A stretch of DNA of 37,783 nt, taken from positions 1-37,783 of IMG/VR virus record IMGVR_UViG_3300027902_000156. One strand, written 5' to 3'. Positions 7,767 to 15,728 of the stretch are shown here, piece by piece. Origin of the DNA: a virus. A program made the position numbers and the translations under genes. The stretch's first letter is position 1; each line of letters opens with the position of its first letter. The notes below the pieces were generated by a model. The model was not told the origin of the DNA. It did no database searches and was given only the letters and a program-made list of their open reading frames with translations.

Positions 7767-8216
7767 TTACGGTGTAAGTCCTGAACTACCACCCGATGTG
7801 GTATCATGGAGAACCTGTCCACTTATCTGAATTGTTACATCAGCCGTGATCTTATCTGTTGGTGTAATGGCTAAAGGCAATTCAGTTACCAATCCCTCAA
7901 ACTCCAATGAAGTTCGATCAGGGTCTGGTAGAACAATTTCGTAATTCCGAAGAACATCACTCTCAAAATCTGCCTTCATCAATAAATAACCCACGGCAGT
8001 GAAGTTCATTCCAAGTTTGACCGTTCCCGCATTACGAAATCCAGCAATAAATTCCTCATAACCACCTGTGGAATCTAACGAAGTCACATTTATTGTGGCT
8101 CGTGTCATTCCAGGGCCAGTGATTGAGTTTATTTCAGCAAGGTCTGCCCACTTTGAAGTGGTTGGATTCCATCGCCGAAATCGTGTTCCTACGCCAGCTA
8201 CGGCATTACTACTCAT
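7767..8216 (-). CDS. Major tail tube protein, 149 aa
   Basis: This is the subunit of the tail tube. The composition is almost entirely beta strand, with INSITGPGMTRATINVTSLDSTGG near residues 30-52, the pattern of gpV/TTP-like tube proteins (substitution of TSLDS for the usual TxxDS motif), and it ends in a Gly/Ser-rich tail. It sits between the tail terminator and the tail chaperone. It has one of the few strong Shine-Dalgarno sequences in the window, AAAGGAGGT five bases before ATG 8216, as expected for an abundant protein, and the repeated hairpin follows its stop. Confidence 0.85.
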   Translation of the reverse strand: MSSNAVAGVGTRFRRWNPTTSKWADLAEINSITGPGMTRATINVTSLDSTGGYEEFIAGFRNAGTVKLGMNFTAVGYLLMKADFESDVLRNYEIVLPDPDRTSLEFEGLVTELPLAITPTDKITADVTIQISGQVLHDTTSGGSSGLTP

Positions 8217-8218
8217 TT

Positions 8219-8614
8219 TTACCTCCTTTGAATGTTAAAATTAGTTATGTAACGTGCATTCCTGTTAGCATCCCAATCCAGCAGAGCGGGACCACTGGAA
8301 CAGTAGATAACAGTATATAGTGTTCCATTCCACGTCTGTTGTGCTCGACCATGTAACGAAATCATTATATTATTAATTAAACTTTGTGCTGCCTGAGAAC
8401 TTCTATTTCTAACTCTTATCTGAACTGATGGACTTTCATATCCTACACCATCAAGACGAAGATCAGGTGGAAATCCCGGTGTATCAAATATAGTTACACA
8501 ATTATCTGGTTTAGCAGGTTCATCATTAATAAATAAGTTAGTAGCAAAAGTCAATCCCAATGAAGTATCTGCTACCAGCATATCTTTAATATCTTCTGAA
8601 GTTGCATTCATCAT
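8219..8614 (-). CDS. Tail terminator / minor capsid-like protein, 131 aa
   Basis: Position between the gp10-like gene and the tail tube, together with length, fits a tail terminator. The sequence resembles the phage minor capsid protein group (Minor_capsid_3): DDEP-like NDEPAKPDNCVTIFDTPG, then SPSVQIRVRNRSSQAAQSLI and a C-terminal RYITNFNIQRR. Such proteins cap the head-proximal end of the tail tube. ATG 8614 overlaps the previous stop (ATGA). The stop at 8219-8221 lies inside the spacer between the tail tube's Shine-Dalgarno and start. Confidence 0.7.
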   Translation of the reverse strand: MMNATSEDIKDMLVADTSLGLTFATNLFINDEPAKPDNCVTIFDTPGFPPDLRLDGVGYESPSVQIRVRNRSSQAAQSLINNIMISLHGRAQQTWNGTLYTVIYCSSGPALLDWDANRNARYITNFNIQRR

Positions 8615-9102
8615 ACTTTAGCATTATCCGCAATTATTAATAGTATCTTATCTGTATTACGTTTGAAAGCCCATTCTAACCATTTTGGACCAGAACCAGC
8701 TCTCTTCCAATTCACTGCTCCAATATTCTCATGAACATATACTGCATAATTAGCACTATATCCTCCAATAGCCATTATTCGTGTTAATGCTTTCTCCTTT
8801 GTTATTGCCTGACATTCCATTACCGTAGATTGATGTTCTGAAAGCATTTCCCCTGCTTTTGGTCCTTTAAATTGTTTTTCTCCTCTTCCAACAGAAATTC
8901 CTTTGGTAGTTACAACAAACCAGGATGCTCTTAAATTCCCCAAATCAACAGGGGTTAATGGTGATGTCGTTTCTGTATCGTTTCTTATTAATGCTAAAGA
9001 TAGAATTAAACCTTTTGTAGTTCCTCCTTTAATTTGAGCAATCCCAAGATTCAGGTTTTTTATAACCGCATCTAATCCTATTACATCACCACTCCATGCC
9101 AT
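8611..9102 (-). CDS. HK97 gp10-like tail completion protein, 163 aa
   Basis: The protein has SPLTPVDLGNLRASWFV (about residues 52-68), the hallmark of HK97 gp10-like or neck/tail-completion proteins, where 'tPvdtG.Lr.S' recurs. A later YAVYVHENIGAVNWKRAGSGPKWLEWAF completes the family pattern (yv.yve.G). It should act at the head-tail joint. It shares TAATG with the upstream gene at 9102 and an ATGA overlap with the next one. Confidence 0.82.
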   Translation of the reverse strand: MAWSGDVIGLDAVIKNLNLGIAQIKGGTTKGLILSLALIRNDTETTSPLTPVDLGNLRASWFVVTTKGISVGRGEKQFKGPKAGEMLSEHQSTVMECQAITKEKALTRIMAIGGYSANYAVYVHENIGAVNWKRAGSGPKWLEWAFKRNTDKILLIIADNAKV

Positions 9103-9482
9103 TATAAATATGCTTTACGAACAAATTCAGTTGCTTTCAAATTTGGAGATTTATCAAATGCTTTTATTTCAAAAGCCTGATCTATTACTCTTGGATCATA
9201 ATAAGAACCACTGCTATCAGTATCTTCATCCAGATCATCCAATGTGCCTAAGAATAAATAACCTTCTTCATCCAAATCCTGTAAAACATAAACCACCGAT
9301 TTGGAAACAAATTGGTTTCCCTGAGCATCACTCATAACTGATATCTTATCTTCCCAGCGACAAGCAATCTCAACTGGATCATCAAAGTCTTTTCCACCAT
9401 AACCATCGTCTACTGGATTGCCCCAATAAACTGCTGTTTGGTTACATAACCGTGCTATGTTACTTTCAATTCCCATCGTCAA
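9102..9482 (-). CDS. Head closure/head-tail joining protein, 126 aa
   Basis: This small beta-rich protein lies between the head-tail connector and the gp10-like gene, where the head-closure protein (SPP1 gp16/HK97 gp7-type) is expected. It has AVYWGNPVDDGYGGKDFDDPVEIACRWEDK, similar to the 'GYGg..f..pv.i.ar.e' opening of such proteins. The start could be ATG 9482 or the in-frame ATG 9476 (MGIES); both overlap the upstream gene. Assignment rests on gene order and this motif. Confidence 0.62.
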   Translation of the reverse strand: MTMGIESNIARLCNQTAVYWGNPVDDGYGGKDFDDPVEIACRWEDKISVMSDAQGNQFVSKSVVYVLQDLDEEGYLFLGTLDDLDEDTDSSGSYYDPRVIDQAFEIKAFDKSPNLKATEFVRKAYL

Positions 9483-9849
9483 AACTTTTTACTGCATAAA
9501 TTGAAGCTCCCATCTTACCAATGTTACTCATCTTACCTGTAACATCTAATTGCATTACCATCTGACCATAAGGTGTAGATGATAAGTTTGCTCCATACTT
9601 GGCAGCATATTTTATATCCAAATCACCAATCTTCTCTTCAGCAGTAGTCCTATCCAATACACTGGCTACCATGTGGGCAGTAAACCATCTTTCAATTTCT
9701 TTCAAGAGAGTTGTGGTAATTCCAGTGCTATCAGTAAATACTTTGATTATTGTTTCATGTGCTGCTATAATAAAAGTATCTACGACAAGATCATCTACTA
9801 TACAATTATCCATAATTGCTTTGACTTCCGTTGCCGTTACGAGTGCCAT
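9466..9849 (-). CDS. Head-tail connector (gp6/adaptor-like), 127 aa
   Basis: A mainly helical small protein, MALVTATEVKAIMDNCIVDDLVVDTFIIAAHETI, fits the head-tail adaptor family (HK97 gp6-like), which forms a ring under the portal. It comes first in the head-tail joining cluster. Its ATG at 9849 shares a base with the stop of the sulfotransferase gene (TAATG), so the connector is translationally joined to the sugar cassette rather than having its own ribosome site. Confidence 0.65.
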   Translation of the reverse strand: MALVTATEVKAIMDNCIVDDLVVDTFIIAAHETIIKVFTDSTGITTTLLKEIERWFTAHMVASVLDRTTAEEKIGDLDIKYAAKYGANLSSTPYGQMVMQLDVTGKMSNIGKMGASIYAVKSFDDGN

Positions 9850-10472
9850 TATATCACCTTCCTTTCTTTTTGTCTATTTTTCCAAAGTAATGAATCTATA
9901 AAATTTAATGCTTCTGGATTCCATGTTAATCCAAGCCAATCACAAAGTTCATATAATTGCTGATAATCTCCATTCACCATACGTTCCGGCCAGATTACTT
10001 TGCAATTAAGTCCTTCAGTTATCATTTCAACAAAATACTTTTCATACTCGTGTACCATTTCTAACCAACCCTCTGGTGTAGAATGTTCTGTCATATAAGT
10101 TGTTTTCATACATGAAGAAACAATATCTCCACTTCTACGTCTAACAATAATCCATTTAGCATCAGGATAAGCATAATTCCAAACTTTCCACATTTTGCTT
10201 ATATTGGAATCCTTATACATCCATGCTCCTTCCTTATATCCTTCCATAAGCATTATAGCATCTACAGATATTTTCCAATCTGTTGGAATATGATTAGTGC
10301 CAAATAATTCCAAATATACTTTAACTAATCCCTCACGTATATGATCATTACAATACATTCCACGTTTAGACATTTCTCCTGCAAAAGCACCACACATATT
10401 TATAGCAGCGGCAATCATTGTAGCTCCACTTCTTGGAATGCCTGTAATTAATATTGGAGATTGTTTTATCAT
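9849..10472 (-). CDS. P-loop sulfotransferase, 207 aa
   Basis: The protein should move sulfate from PAPS to an acceptor, probably a sugar. The 5'-phosphosulfate loop is GIPRSGATM at residues 11-19, and the 3'-phosphate binding segment is KWIIVRRRSGDIVSSC at about 106-121, with Arg111-113 and Ser119. It is shorter than most carbohydrate sulfotransferases (250-300 aa) but complete in these two sites. It closes sugar cassette 2: ATGA overlap with the preceding glycosyltransferase and TAATG with the head-tail connector. A phage-made sulfated glycan would give a virion surface a strong negative charge. No PAPS synthesis gene is in the window, so host PAPS would be used. Confidence 0.78.
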   Translation of the reverse strand: MIKQSPILITGIPRSGATMIAAAINMCGAFAGEMSKRGMYCNDHIREGLVKVYLELFGTNHIPTDWKISVDAIMLMEGYKEGAWMYKDSNISKMWKVWNYAYPDAKWIIVRRRSGDIVSSCMKTTYMTEHSTPEGWLEMVHEYEKYFVEMITEGLNCKVIWPERMVNGDYQQLYELCDWLGLTWNPEALNFIDSLLWKNRQKERKVI

Positions 10473-11749
10473 CTGTACATTGCTCTTACTTGTTCTCTTT
10501 CTCTTGTCTTTTCTATGATTGGAACCACTCTTACCTTCTGTTGAGGATGTCTTCTATAAAATGCTAACGGAGCATTACAAAATCCTATTTTTAATCCAGC
10601 TTTTAAACAACGTAAATTAAATTCAAACTCCTCTGCCGTATTTAATGTTTCATTCATCTTTCCCACCTTTTCAAATACCTCCCTTTTATACATTAACGTA
10701 GCACTATGAATAACATTCTTTTTCAATAAATCTTGAACTGTTGGATTTTTAATAGGTGGAGAATATCTTTGAGTTCCTCTTCCAGCATTCATAAATATTT
10801 CAATAGCCTCTCCGTGAATGAAATCTACTCCTTGTTCTTCAATAGCTTGGATTGAATCTTCAATACAATTAGGAGTAAGCATATCATCTTCATGTAACCA
10901 ACGAATGTAATCACCAGTAGCTTGATGTAAAGCCTTATTAAAATTCTCCGGCCAATTCCCCTCTCCTTTACTTAAAATCAATTGTACACCATTAGGAACA
11001 CTTTCAACAGCCTCTTTTAACCACCCTCTATCTTTATTATAAGGGATAATAACAGTTACCTTCTTTTCATTGTATTCCTGCTGTACATATTTAGCCACCC
11101 AAGGAATTGTTTCTGCTGCAAGAGATATTCTTGGCTTCCCATGGAAACAAACTATATCTGCATCTTTTGGTAATTCAGTGAGATAATCTCCTTTCTGTGA
11201 TTTGAAATCATATATTGTATTTGTTAATTTCTGCCAGAAGTTATCTGCTGATGTAACCTTACGTAAAAAATAATCCATGCGAAATCCAAATACATGACTT
11301 TTCTGAGATTGCCAAGCTTCCCAAACATTACTAACTTTCTTACTATGGGCAGGAAACCAAACAAGTGGTGTTGCAATATTATTATTCTTTTGCCATAAAT
11401 CTTCTAATACTATAAACTGATCTGGGTTCTTAACCAAATCAAATATATTTTCAACCGATTGTATAATAGCCGTATCAAGATCAATATATAAGAAAGGTCT
11501 GTACTTTTCCATTTCTGGACTGTACAATTGCATTCTACTCCAAGTACCAGGATAATCATTGGTAAGAGGAATAAATGTAATGTTACCTAAATTATATATC
11601 GTTGAAGCCTTATCCCACAAGCAAATGATCTGAGGATGCTCTGCTGATCGCCACTTACCATGAATATGTTTAGCAAGTAACTCAACATCTCTCATGCTGA
11701 AATCCTTCCCACTTCTCAACACCAATACTATAATTTTCTTACTTTCCAT
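10469..11749 (-). CDS. Two-domain glycosyltransferase (GT8/glycogenin-like plus GT2), 426 aa
   Basis: Two different glycosyltransferase folds appear to be fused. Residues 1-225 resemble glycogenin-like enzymes: RPFLYIDLDTAII with the metal-binding DLD at 90-92, and CFHGKP at 201-206 in the place of the usual HxGxKPW element. From about 230 a GT2 family domain begins (KVTVIIPYNKDR), with the DXD-equivalent EDD at 287-289 (RWLHEDDML) and a C-terminal acceptor region ending in FYRRHPQQKV. One protein could thus add two sugars in turn. It overlaps the epimerase gene before it by 11 bases and the sulfotransferase after it by 4. Confidence 0.75.
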   Translation of the reverse strand: MESKKIIVLVLRSGKDFSMRDVELLAKHIHGKWRSAEHPQIICLWDKASTIYNLGNITFIPLTNDYPGTWSRMQLYSPEMEKYRPFLYIDLDTAIIQSVENIFDLVKNPDQFIVLEDLWQKNNNIATPLVWFPAHSKKVSNVWEAWQSQKSHVFGFRMDYFLRKVTSADNFWQKLTNTIYDFKSQKGDYLTELPKDADIVCFHGKPRISLAAETIPWVAKYVQQEYNEKKVTVIIPYNKDRGWLKEAVESVPNGVQLILSKGEGNWPENFNKALHQATGDYIRWLHEDDMLTPNCIEDSIQAIEEQGVDFIHGEAIEIFMNAGRGTQRYSPPIKNPTVQDLLKKNVIHSATLMYKREVFEKVGKMNETLNTAEEFEFNLRCLKAGLKIGFCNAPLAFYRRHPQQKVRVVPIIEKTREREQVRAMYR

Positions 11750-12707
11750 TTACCTGTTCATTAATCCAATCGTATGTTTTTTGAATCCCTTTTTCTAATC
11801 CCCAGAAGTTTGGAGCCCAATCCAACTTTCTTAGAATCAATTCATTGTTTGAACATCTTCCTCTCACACCAAGAGGTCCGTCAATATGTTTTATAAATAA
11901 ATCTTTTCCTGACCAATCTATTATTAACTGAGCCAAATCATTTATGGATATTATTTCTGCTGAACCAATGTTAAGAGGTTCAAATGATTCTTTAGCATTC
12001 ATTAATCTTCTTACTCCTTCCAAACATTCATCAATATAAAGAAAAGAACGTGTTTGAAATCCATCTCCCCAAACTTCAATTTCTCCATGATTCCTTGCTT
12101 CTGCTACCTTTCTACAAAGTGCTGCTGGAGCCTTCTCCCTACCATTGTTCCAACTTCCCTCTGGACCAAAGATGTTATGAAAACGAGCAATTCTTATGTC
12201 AAATTTATAATTACGTTGATAAGCCAAATACATTCTTTCACTGAATAACTTCTCCCAACCATACTCGCTATCCGGTGCAGCTGGATAAGCACTATCTTCA
12301 GCACAGTTTGGATTATCTGGATTCATTTGATTACGTGCTGGATAAATACAAGCTGAACTGGAAAAGAATATTTTACCAACACCACACTCAGTTGCTCTCT
12401 TGGCCACATTAAGATTTATCATTGCAGAATTATGCATTACATCGGCATCATGCTCTCCTGTAAATATATATCCTGCTCCTCCCATGTCTGCTGCAAGCTG
12501 ATAAACCTCATCGAATCCTTGATTAAAAACAGTATCAATACTATGAAGATAACGCAAATCACTAATATAGAAATCATTGGCTTCTGTCTTTGAATACTCA
12601 GGATATTTTAAATCTGCTCCTCTAACCCAATATCCCTCTGCCTTCAATCTCTTTACAAGATGTGAACCAATAAAACCACCTGCTCCAAGTACTAACGCTG
12701 TTCTCAT
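11739..12707 (-). CDS. GDP-mannose 3,5-epimerase-like NAD(P)-dependent SDR, 322 aa
   Basis: This extended SDR enzyme most resembles GDP-mannose 3,5-epimerase, which turns GDP-D-mannose into GDP-L-galactose and GDP-L-gulose. Visible are the Rossmann GAGGFIG (8-14), LAADMGGAGYI (71-81), SSACIYP with Cys120, the YxxxK pair Tyr149/Lys153, RFHNIFGPEGSW, and GREKAPAA with Lys192. Cys120 and Lys192 match the acid/base residues (Cys145, Lys217) described for the plant enzyme. The DGFQTRSFLYIDECLEGV stretch is also characteristic. GDP-L-galactose is close to GDP-L-fucose and could feed a GT11-type transferase. ATGA overlap with the previous gene. Confidence 0.8.
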   Translation of the reverse strand: MRTALVLGAGGFIGSHLVKRLKAEGYWVRGADLKYPEYSKTEANDFYISDLRYLHSIDTVFNQGFDEVYQLAADMGGAGYIFTGEHDADVMHNSAMINLNVAKRATECGVGKIFFSSSACIYPARNQMNPDNPNCAEDSAYPAAPDSEYGWEKLFSERMYLAYQRNYKFDIRIARFHNIFGPEGSWNNGREKAPAALCRKVAEARNHGEIEVWGDGFQTRSFLYIDECLEGVRRLMNAKESFEPLNIGSAEIISINDLAQLIIDWSGKDLFIKHIDGPLGVRGRCSNNELILRKLDWAPNFWGLEKGIQKTYDWINEQVNGK

Positions 12708-13510
12708 AATGTATTCTTAATTTTATTCTTCCAATATTCAAAAGTAAATTTTTCCATGTTCCAAATTCCTTGATGTATTCTTTGTAATTCAGTAGCAAGA
12801 AAATCAAAAGTAACTTCTTCCCAACTATCAACAAAACTAATTGGTAAGTCCGTATAGAATTGATTGTTTATATTTCTCTTTTCAATCGGAATTGTATTCA
12901 TATATAAACATTCCCAAAGTCTGTGAGTATCAATTCCGTTTCCTTCTGGACAAATCATAAACTTATGATTATATATATTATCCAAATACCAATCAAAAGG
13001 AGAATTTCTTTCAGCAGTGATCCAAGATTTATCAGCAAACATATCATATAACTTATCTCTACCTACAGGATTAGTCTTTGTGGTGTGACACATATAAACA
13101 AGATTCCTCATCATCTTAGGAGCTTTTAATGCAAACTCCATCTTTTCTTTCTTCCTTAACATACCATTCCACCTATTATTCTCCAATCCAATAGGAATTG
13201 ACTCCAACCTTTTGTTTTTTACAGCAACATTCTGGGAATACCATTTAATCACATTCTTCGGCATATTGCTAATATCTACCATGTGATTATCCCCATTGTG
13301 GGATATTACTATTACTTTTTTATTAGTGCCTAAAAGGGCAGCAAATAAAGAATTTACATACATTACATGAGTATATATAATATCACCATCCTTCAAAGAA
13401 GTAACATTCAAAGTATTTGGTAACTTATCATAGTCATCATTTACTTTGACTTTTGGTGAATATGTATAATCCGCCAACGTAATAAATTTGTCACCTTGTA
13501 TCCAGTCCAT
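12704..13510 (-). CDS. Exostosin-like glycosyltransferase, 268 aa
   Basis: The C-terminal half contains KFMICPEGNGIDTHRLWECL, followed by NTIPI (about residues 183-209). This is the pattern of exostosin/GT47-like transferases, where 'PEG.GiDThR.wEal..GciPIv' binds the nucleotide sugar. The N-terminal half is Rossmann-like (KKVIVISHNGDN). The enzyme is soluble, with no signal or membrane helix, so it acts in the cytoplasm. It overlaps the GT32-like gene upstream by 20 bases and the epimerase gene downstream by 4. Donor and linkage cannot be read from the sequence. Confidence 0.65.
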   Translation of the reverse strand: MDWIQGDKFITLADYTYSPKVKVNDDYDKLPNTLNVTSLKDGDIIYTHVMYVNSLFAALLGTNKKVIVISHNGDNHMVDISNMPKNVIKWYSQNVAVKNKRLESIPIGLENNRWNGMLRKKEKMEFALKAPKMMRNLVYMCHTTKTNPVGRDKLYDMFADKSWITAERNSPFDWYLDNIYNHKFMICPEGNGIDTHRLWECLYMNTIPIEKRNINNQFYTDLPISFVDSWEEVTFDFLATELQRIHQGIWNMEKFTFEYWKNKIKNTL

Positions 13511-14303
13511 ATATTTCTTTGTGTCTACTTAAACCTTTTGCCCAAGCCACTGCCCAATGATGAATTGCATATGAATATGACTTAACATAAGAATAAGGAT
13601 CAATATCAACTCTGGCATGATTTGGCCACGGATAAAAGAACTTCGGAGGGAAAGTAACCACTCCTTTTGTTTCCTTTGTTACCTCTTTCAAAAAACACTG
13701 AGTAAAATAATAAGGTCCAGTTGATTCAAACATTCCTTTCCAAGTTGCAGCCTCTATATATTTCATATCTTTAATATACCTACCAAGAATTGGATGTCCA
13801 GGAATGCTCCCTACCAATGCTGGATATAATTCTACTGAAGCTGAATAACCAGAACTGGTAAAGAAATCTAAATGCATAAAATCATCCAAAGGTTTTAAAC
13901 ATTCAAAATCAGTATCAACATATATCCCACCAAGTCTATATAATATTTCATGCCGGAATATATCTGATCTTTGTCCATGATTATGTGCTTTGGAATAAAA
14001 GTATTTATTGGTTAAATTAAATTCTTCTATATCCTTATCAGTCCATAATCTGTATTCCCAATTAGGATGAAACTTCTTCCATGAATCCCCCCAACGTCTA
14101 AACTGTTTAGGAATTTCTCCACCAAGCCATATCTGATGTATCTTATGTGGTATCTTATGAGCGGCAGGAGAATCATTATTCAAATAATTATTTTCATACA
14201 AAGTCCTAAGAACAGCATGATCCTCTGAAGCCAAATACGTCTTTTCATCAAAGACATATGACTGCCTAATTAATTGATCATATGTTTGTACATTGTATAT
14301 CAT
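13491..14303 (-). CDS. GT32/OCH1-like glycosyltransferase, 270 aa
   Basis: The protein has the DXD-containing segment of the sugar-binding glycosyltransferase family PF04488: IPHKIHQIWLGG (51-62), then SDIFRHEILYRLGGIYVDTDFE with the metal-binding Asp130-Thr-Asp132, and the late HHW (248-250). Enzymes of this family are retaining transferases such as OCH1 alpha-mannosyltransferase and bacterial capsular or toxin relatives. It is cytosolic. Its ATG shares a base with the stop of the FkbM gene (TAATG at 14303). Confidence 0.8.
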   Translation of the reverse strand: MIYNVQTYDQLIRQSYVFDEKTYLASEDHAVLRTLYENNYLNNDSPAAHKIPHKIHQIWLGGEIPKQFRRWGDSWKKFHPNWEYRLWTDKDIEEFNLTNKYFYSKAHNHGQRSDIFRHEILYRLGGIYVDTDFECLKPLDDFMHLDFFTSSGYSASVELYPALVGSIPGHPILGRYIKDMKYIEAATWKGMFESTGPYYFTQCFLKEVTKETKGVVTFPPKFFYPWPNHARVDIDPYSYVKSYSYAIHHWAVAWAKGLSRHKEIYGLDTR

Positions 14304-14935
14304 TAGTATCTTTTATAAAAAGCATCTCCCCAACTACCATCTTTCTGTAATGTTATAGCCATTCTTATAAATCCAAATTGTCCTACATATTTATCAACGT
14401 CTGGAAGTAATGAACAATTCTTATACATCTCGACTGTATTAACCTCTAAATACAAATAATCCAATTTACCGAGCAACTTTCCAAAACTCTTTATTACATT
14501 CAATTCAACTCCCTGTACATCAATACTTAGATAGTTGAATATATTAATATCAATTTTATTTGTTTTCAGAAATTCATCCATTCTCACCAATTCAATTTCT
14601 TGATCTCCAATATACTTAATAGTTCTATACATCTCTTTGTGCAATCCTAAATCAAGTATTGAAGAACTTTCCCCATTGTTACTGGAAATGTGTAAAGTTG
14701 CCTTTCCAGTTATCGTATCATGTACACCAACATTATAAGCTCTTTGATCTTTAAATAAATGAAGATTCTGTAACAATGTTGGAAATAAGTCTTTATTAGG
14801 TTCAAACCAAATCACCGGAGAAAAACCTTGTTCTTTATACCAAGTTCTTTCCTGCCCCTCATGTGCTCCCACATGAATTGCTCCTTTACGAACAGTCATA
14901 TATTTATCAAACGTTGTAAACAGCATAATCTTCAA
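14303..14935 (-). CDS. FkbM-family SAM-dependent methyltransferase, 210 aa
   Basis: FkbM enzymes O-methylate hydroxyls, often on sugars at the non-reducing end. The SAM-binding site begins GAIHVGAHEGQE (19-30), followed by IWFEPNKDL, NVGVHD, then LSIDVQGVELNVIKSFG and YLEVNTVEMY, all in family order. The length is on the short side but complete. It overlaps the fucosyltransferase-like gene upstream by 29 bases; a start at ATG 14926 (MLFTT) is equally possible. O-methylation would cap or diversify the glycan made by its neighbours. Confidence 0.8.
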   Translation of the reverse strand: MKIMLFTTFDKYMTVRKGAIHVGAHEGQERTWYKEQGFSPVIWFEPNKDLFPTLLQNLHLFKDQRAYNVGVHDTITGKATLHISSNNGESSSILDLGLHKEMYRTIKYIGDQEIELVRMDEFLKTNKIDINIFNYLSIDVQGVELNVIKSFGKLLGKLDYLYLEVNTVEMYKNCSLLPDVDKYVGQFGFIRMAITLQKDGSWGDAFYKRY

Positions 14936-15728
14936 TTTTAATCCATTCTTTTGGCCATCTATGTTCCGCTGAATCTTCTGGAGATGTTCCCATAAATGTC
15001 AATGGACATATTACTTTCTTTTTAGCATTCTCATTCAATACAGCTGCCCACCAACTAAATGTACTATTGGTAACTATATTATGCTTGCAAAACTTCATTA
15101 ATTCAAAACATAAATAATCTTCCAAATCAACAAACGTAATTGGTTTGGTAAAATATACTTGTTTGAACGTTTCTTTACACCACGGAATATCATCACTGAA
15201 AATATAATATCTTCCATTGGGTATTCCTAATTCACTAATTGCTGAGAAATAATACTTAGCAGATAAATCTCTGAAAGCTCCTTTTCTGTGCAATTGATAA
15301 TCTCCTCTACGAACATGAATGGATATAGAATTACAATCCATTATTTCATCAGCCAGCTTCAAAAACTCATCAGTATAACATTCAGACTTTAATTGAAGTT
15401 CTTTTTGAAGTATTGAAATAATCTTTTCATAATAATTATACCACTGCCAATATCCTTCAAAGTTATAATCATCATTCATATTAAACAAAGTAAGATTATA
15501 ACCAACTCTTTTCTCAATGATTGTTGGATTCTTTGAAATAAATGGATGAATATTCATTTCCACTTGAAACTTATCTAATCTGAAAGGACGGGGATATTTA
15601 ACATCTGTATTATCTTTGTGCCAAGAAACATCATAAGCAACATCTTTTCCATGCTGTTGAAGAACCTTACCAAATGCATATTGAAACATTTGATTCCCTA
15701 TCCCTCCATATATTTTAACAATGTTCAT
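14907..15728 (-). CDS. GT11 alpha-1,2-fucosyltransferase-like enzyme, first copy, 273 aa
   Basis: GT11 enzymes transfer L-fucose, or a related 6-deoxy or L-galactosyl unit, from its GDP form to a galactose-like acceptor. Motifs present: GGIGNQMFQ (8-16), the GDP-binding HVRRGDY (138-144), YIFSDD (175-180) and NSTFSWW (221-227). The start at 15728 is chosen because MNIVKIYGGIGNQ is the normal family beginning and gives an ATGA overlap with the previous gene; an ATG 33 bases upstream would add an unrelated extension. No GDP-fucose synthesis genes lie in the window; the epimerase in this cassette may supply an alternative donor. Confidence 0.85.
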   Translation of the reverse strand: MNIVKIYGGIGNQMFQYAFGKVLQQHGKDVAYDVSWHKDNTDVKYPRPFRLDKFQVEMNIHPFISKNPTIIEKRVGYNLTLFNMNDDYNFEGYWQWYNYYEKIISILQKELQLKSECYTDEFLKLADEIMDCNSISIHVRRGDYQLHRKGAFRDLSAKYYFSAISELGIPNGRYYIFSDDIPWCKETFKQVYFTKPITFVDLEDYLCFELMKFCKHNIVTNSTFSWWAAVLNENAKKKVICPLTFMGTSPEDSAEHRWPKEWIKIEDYAVYNV

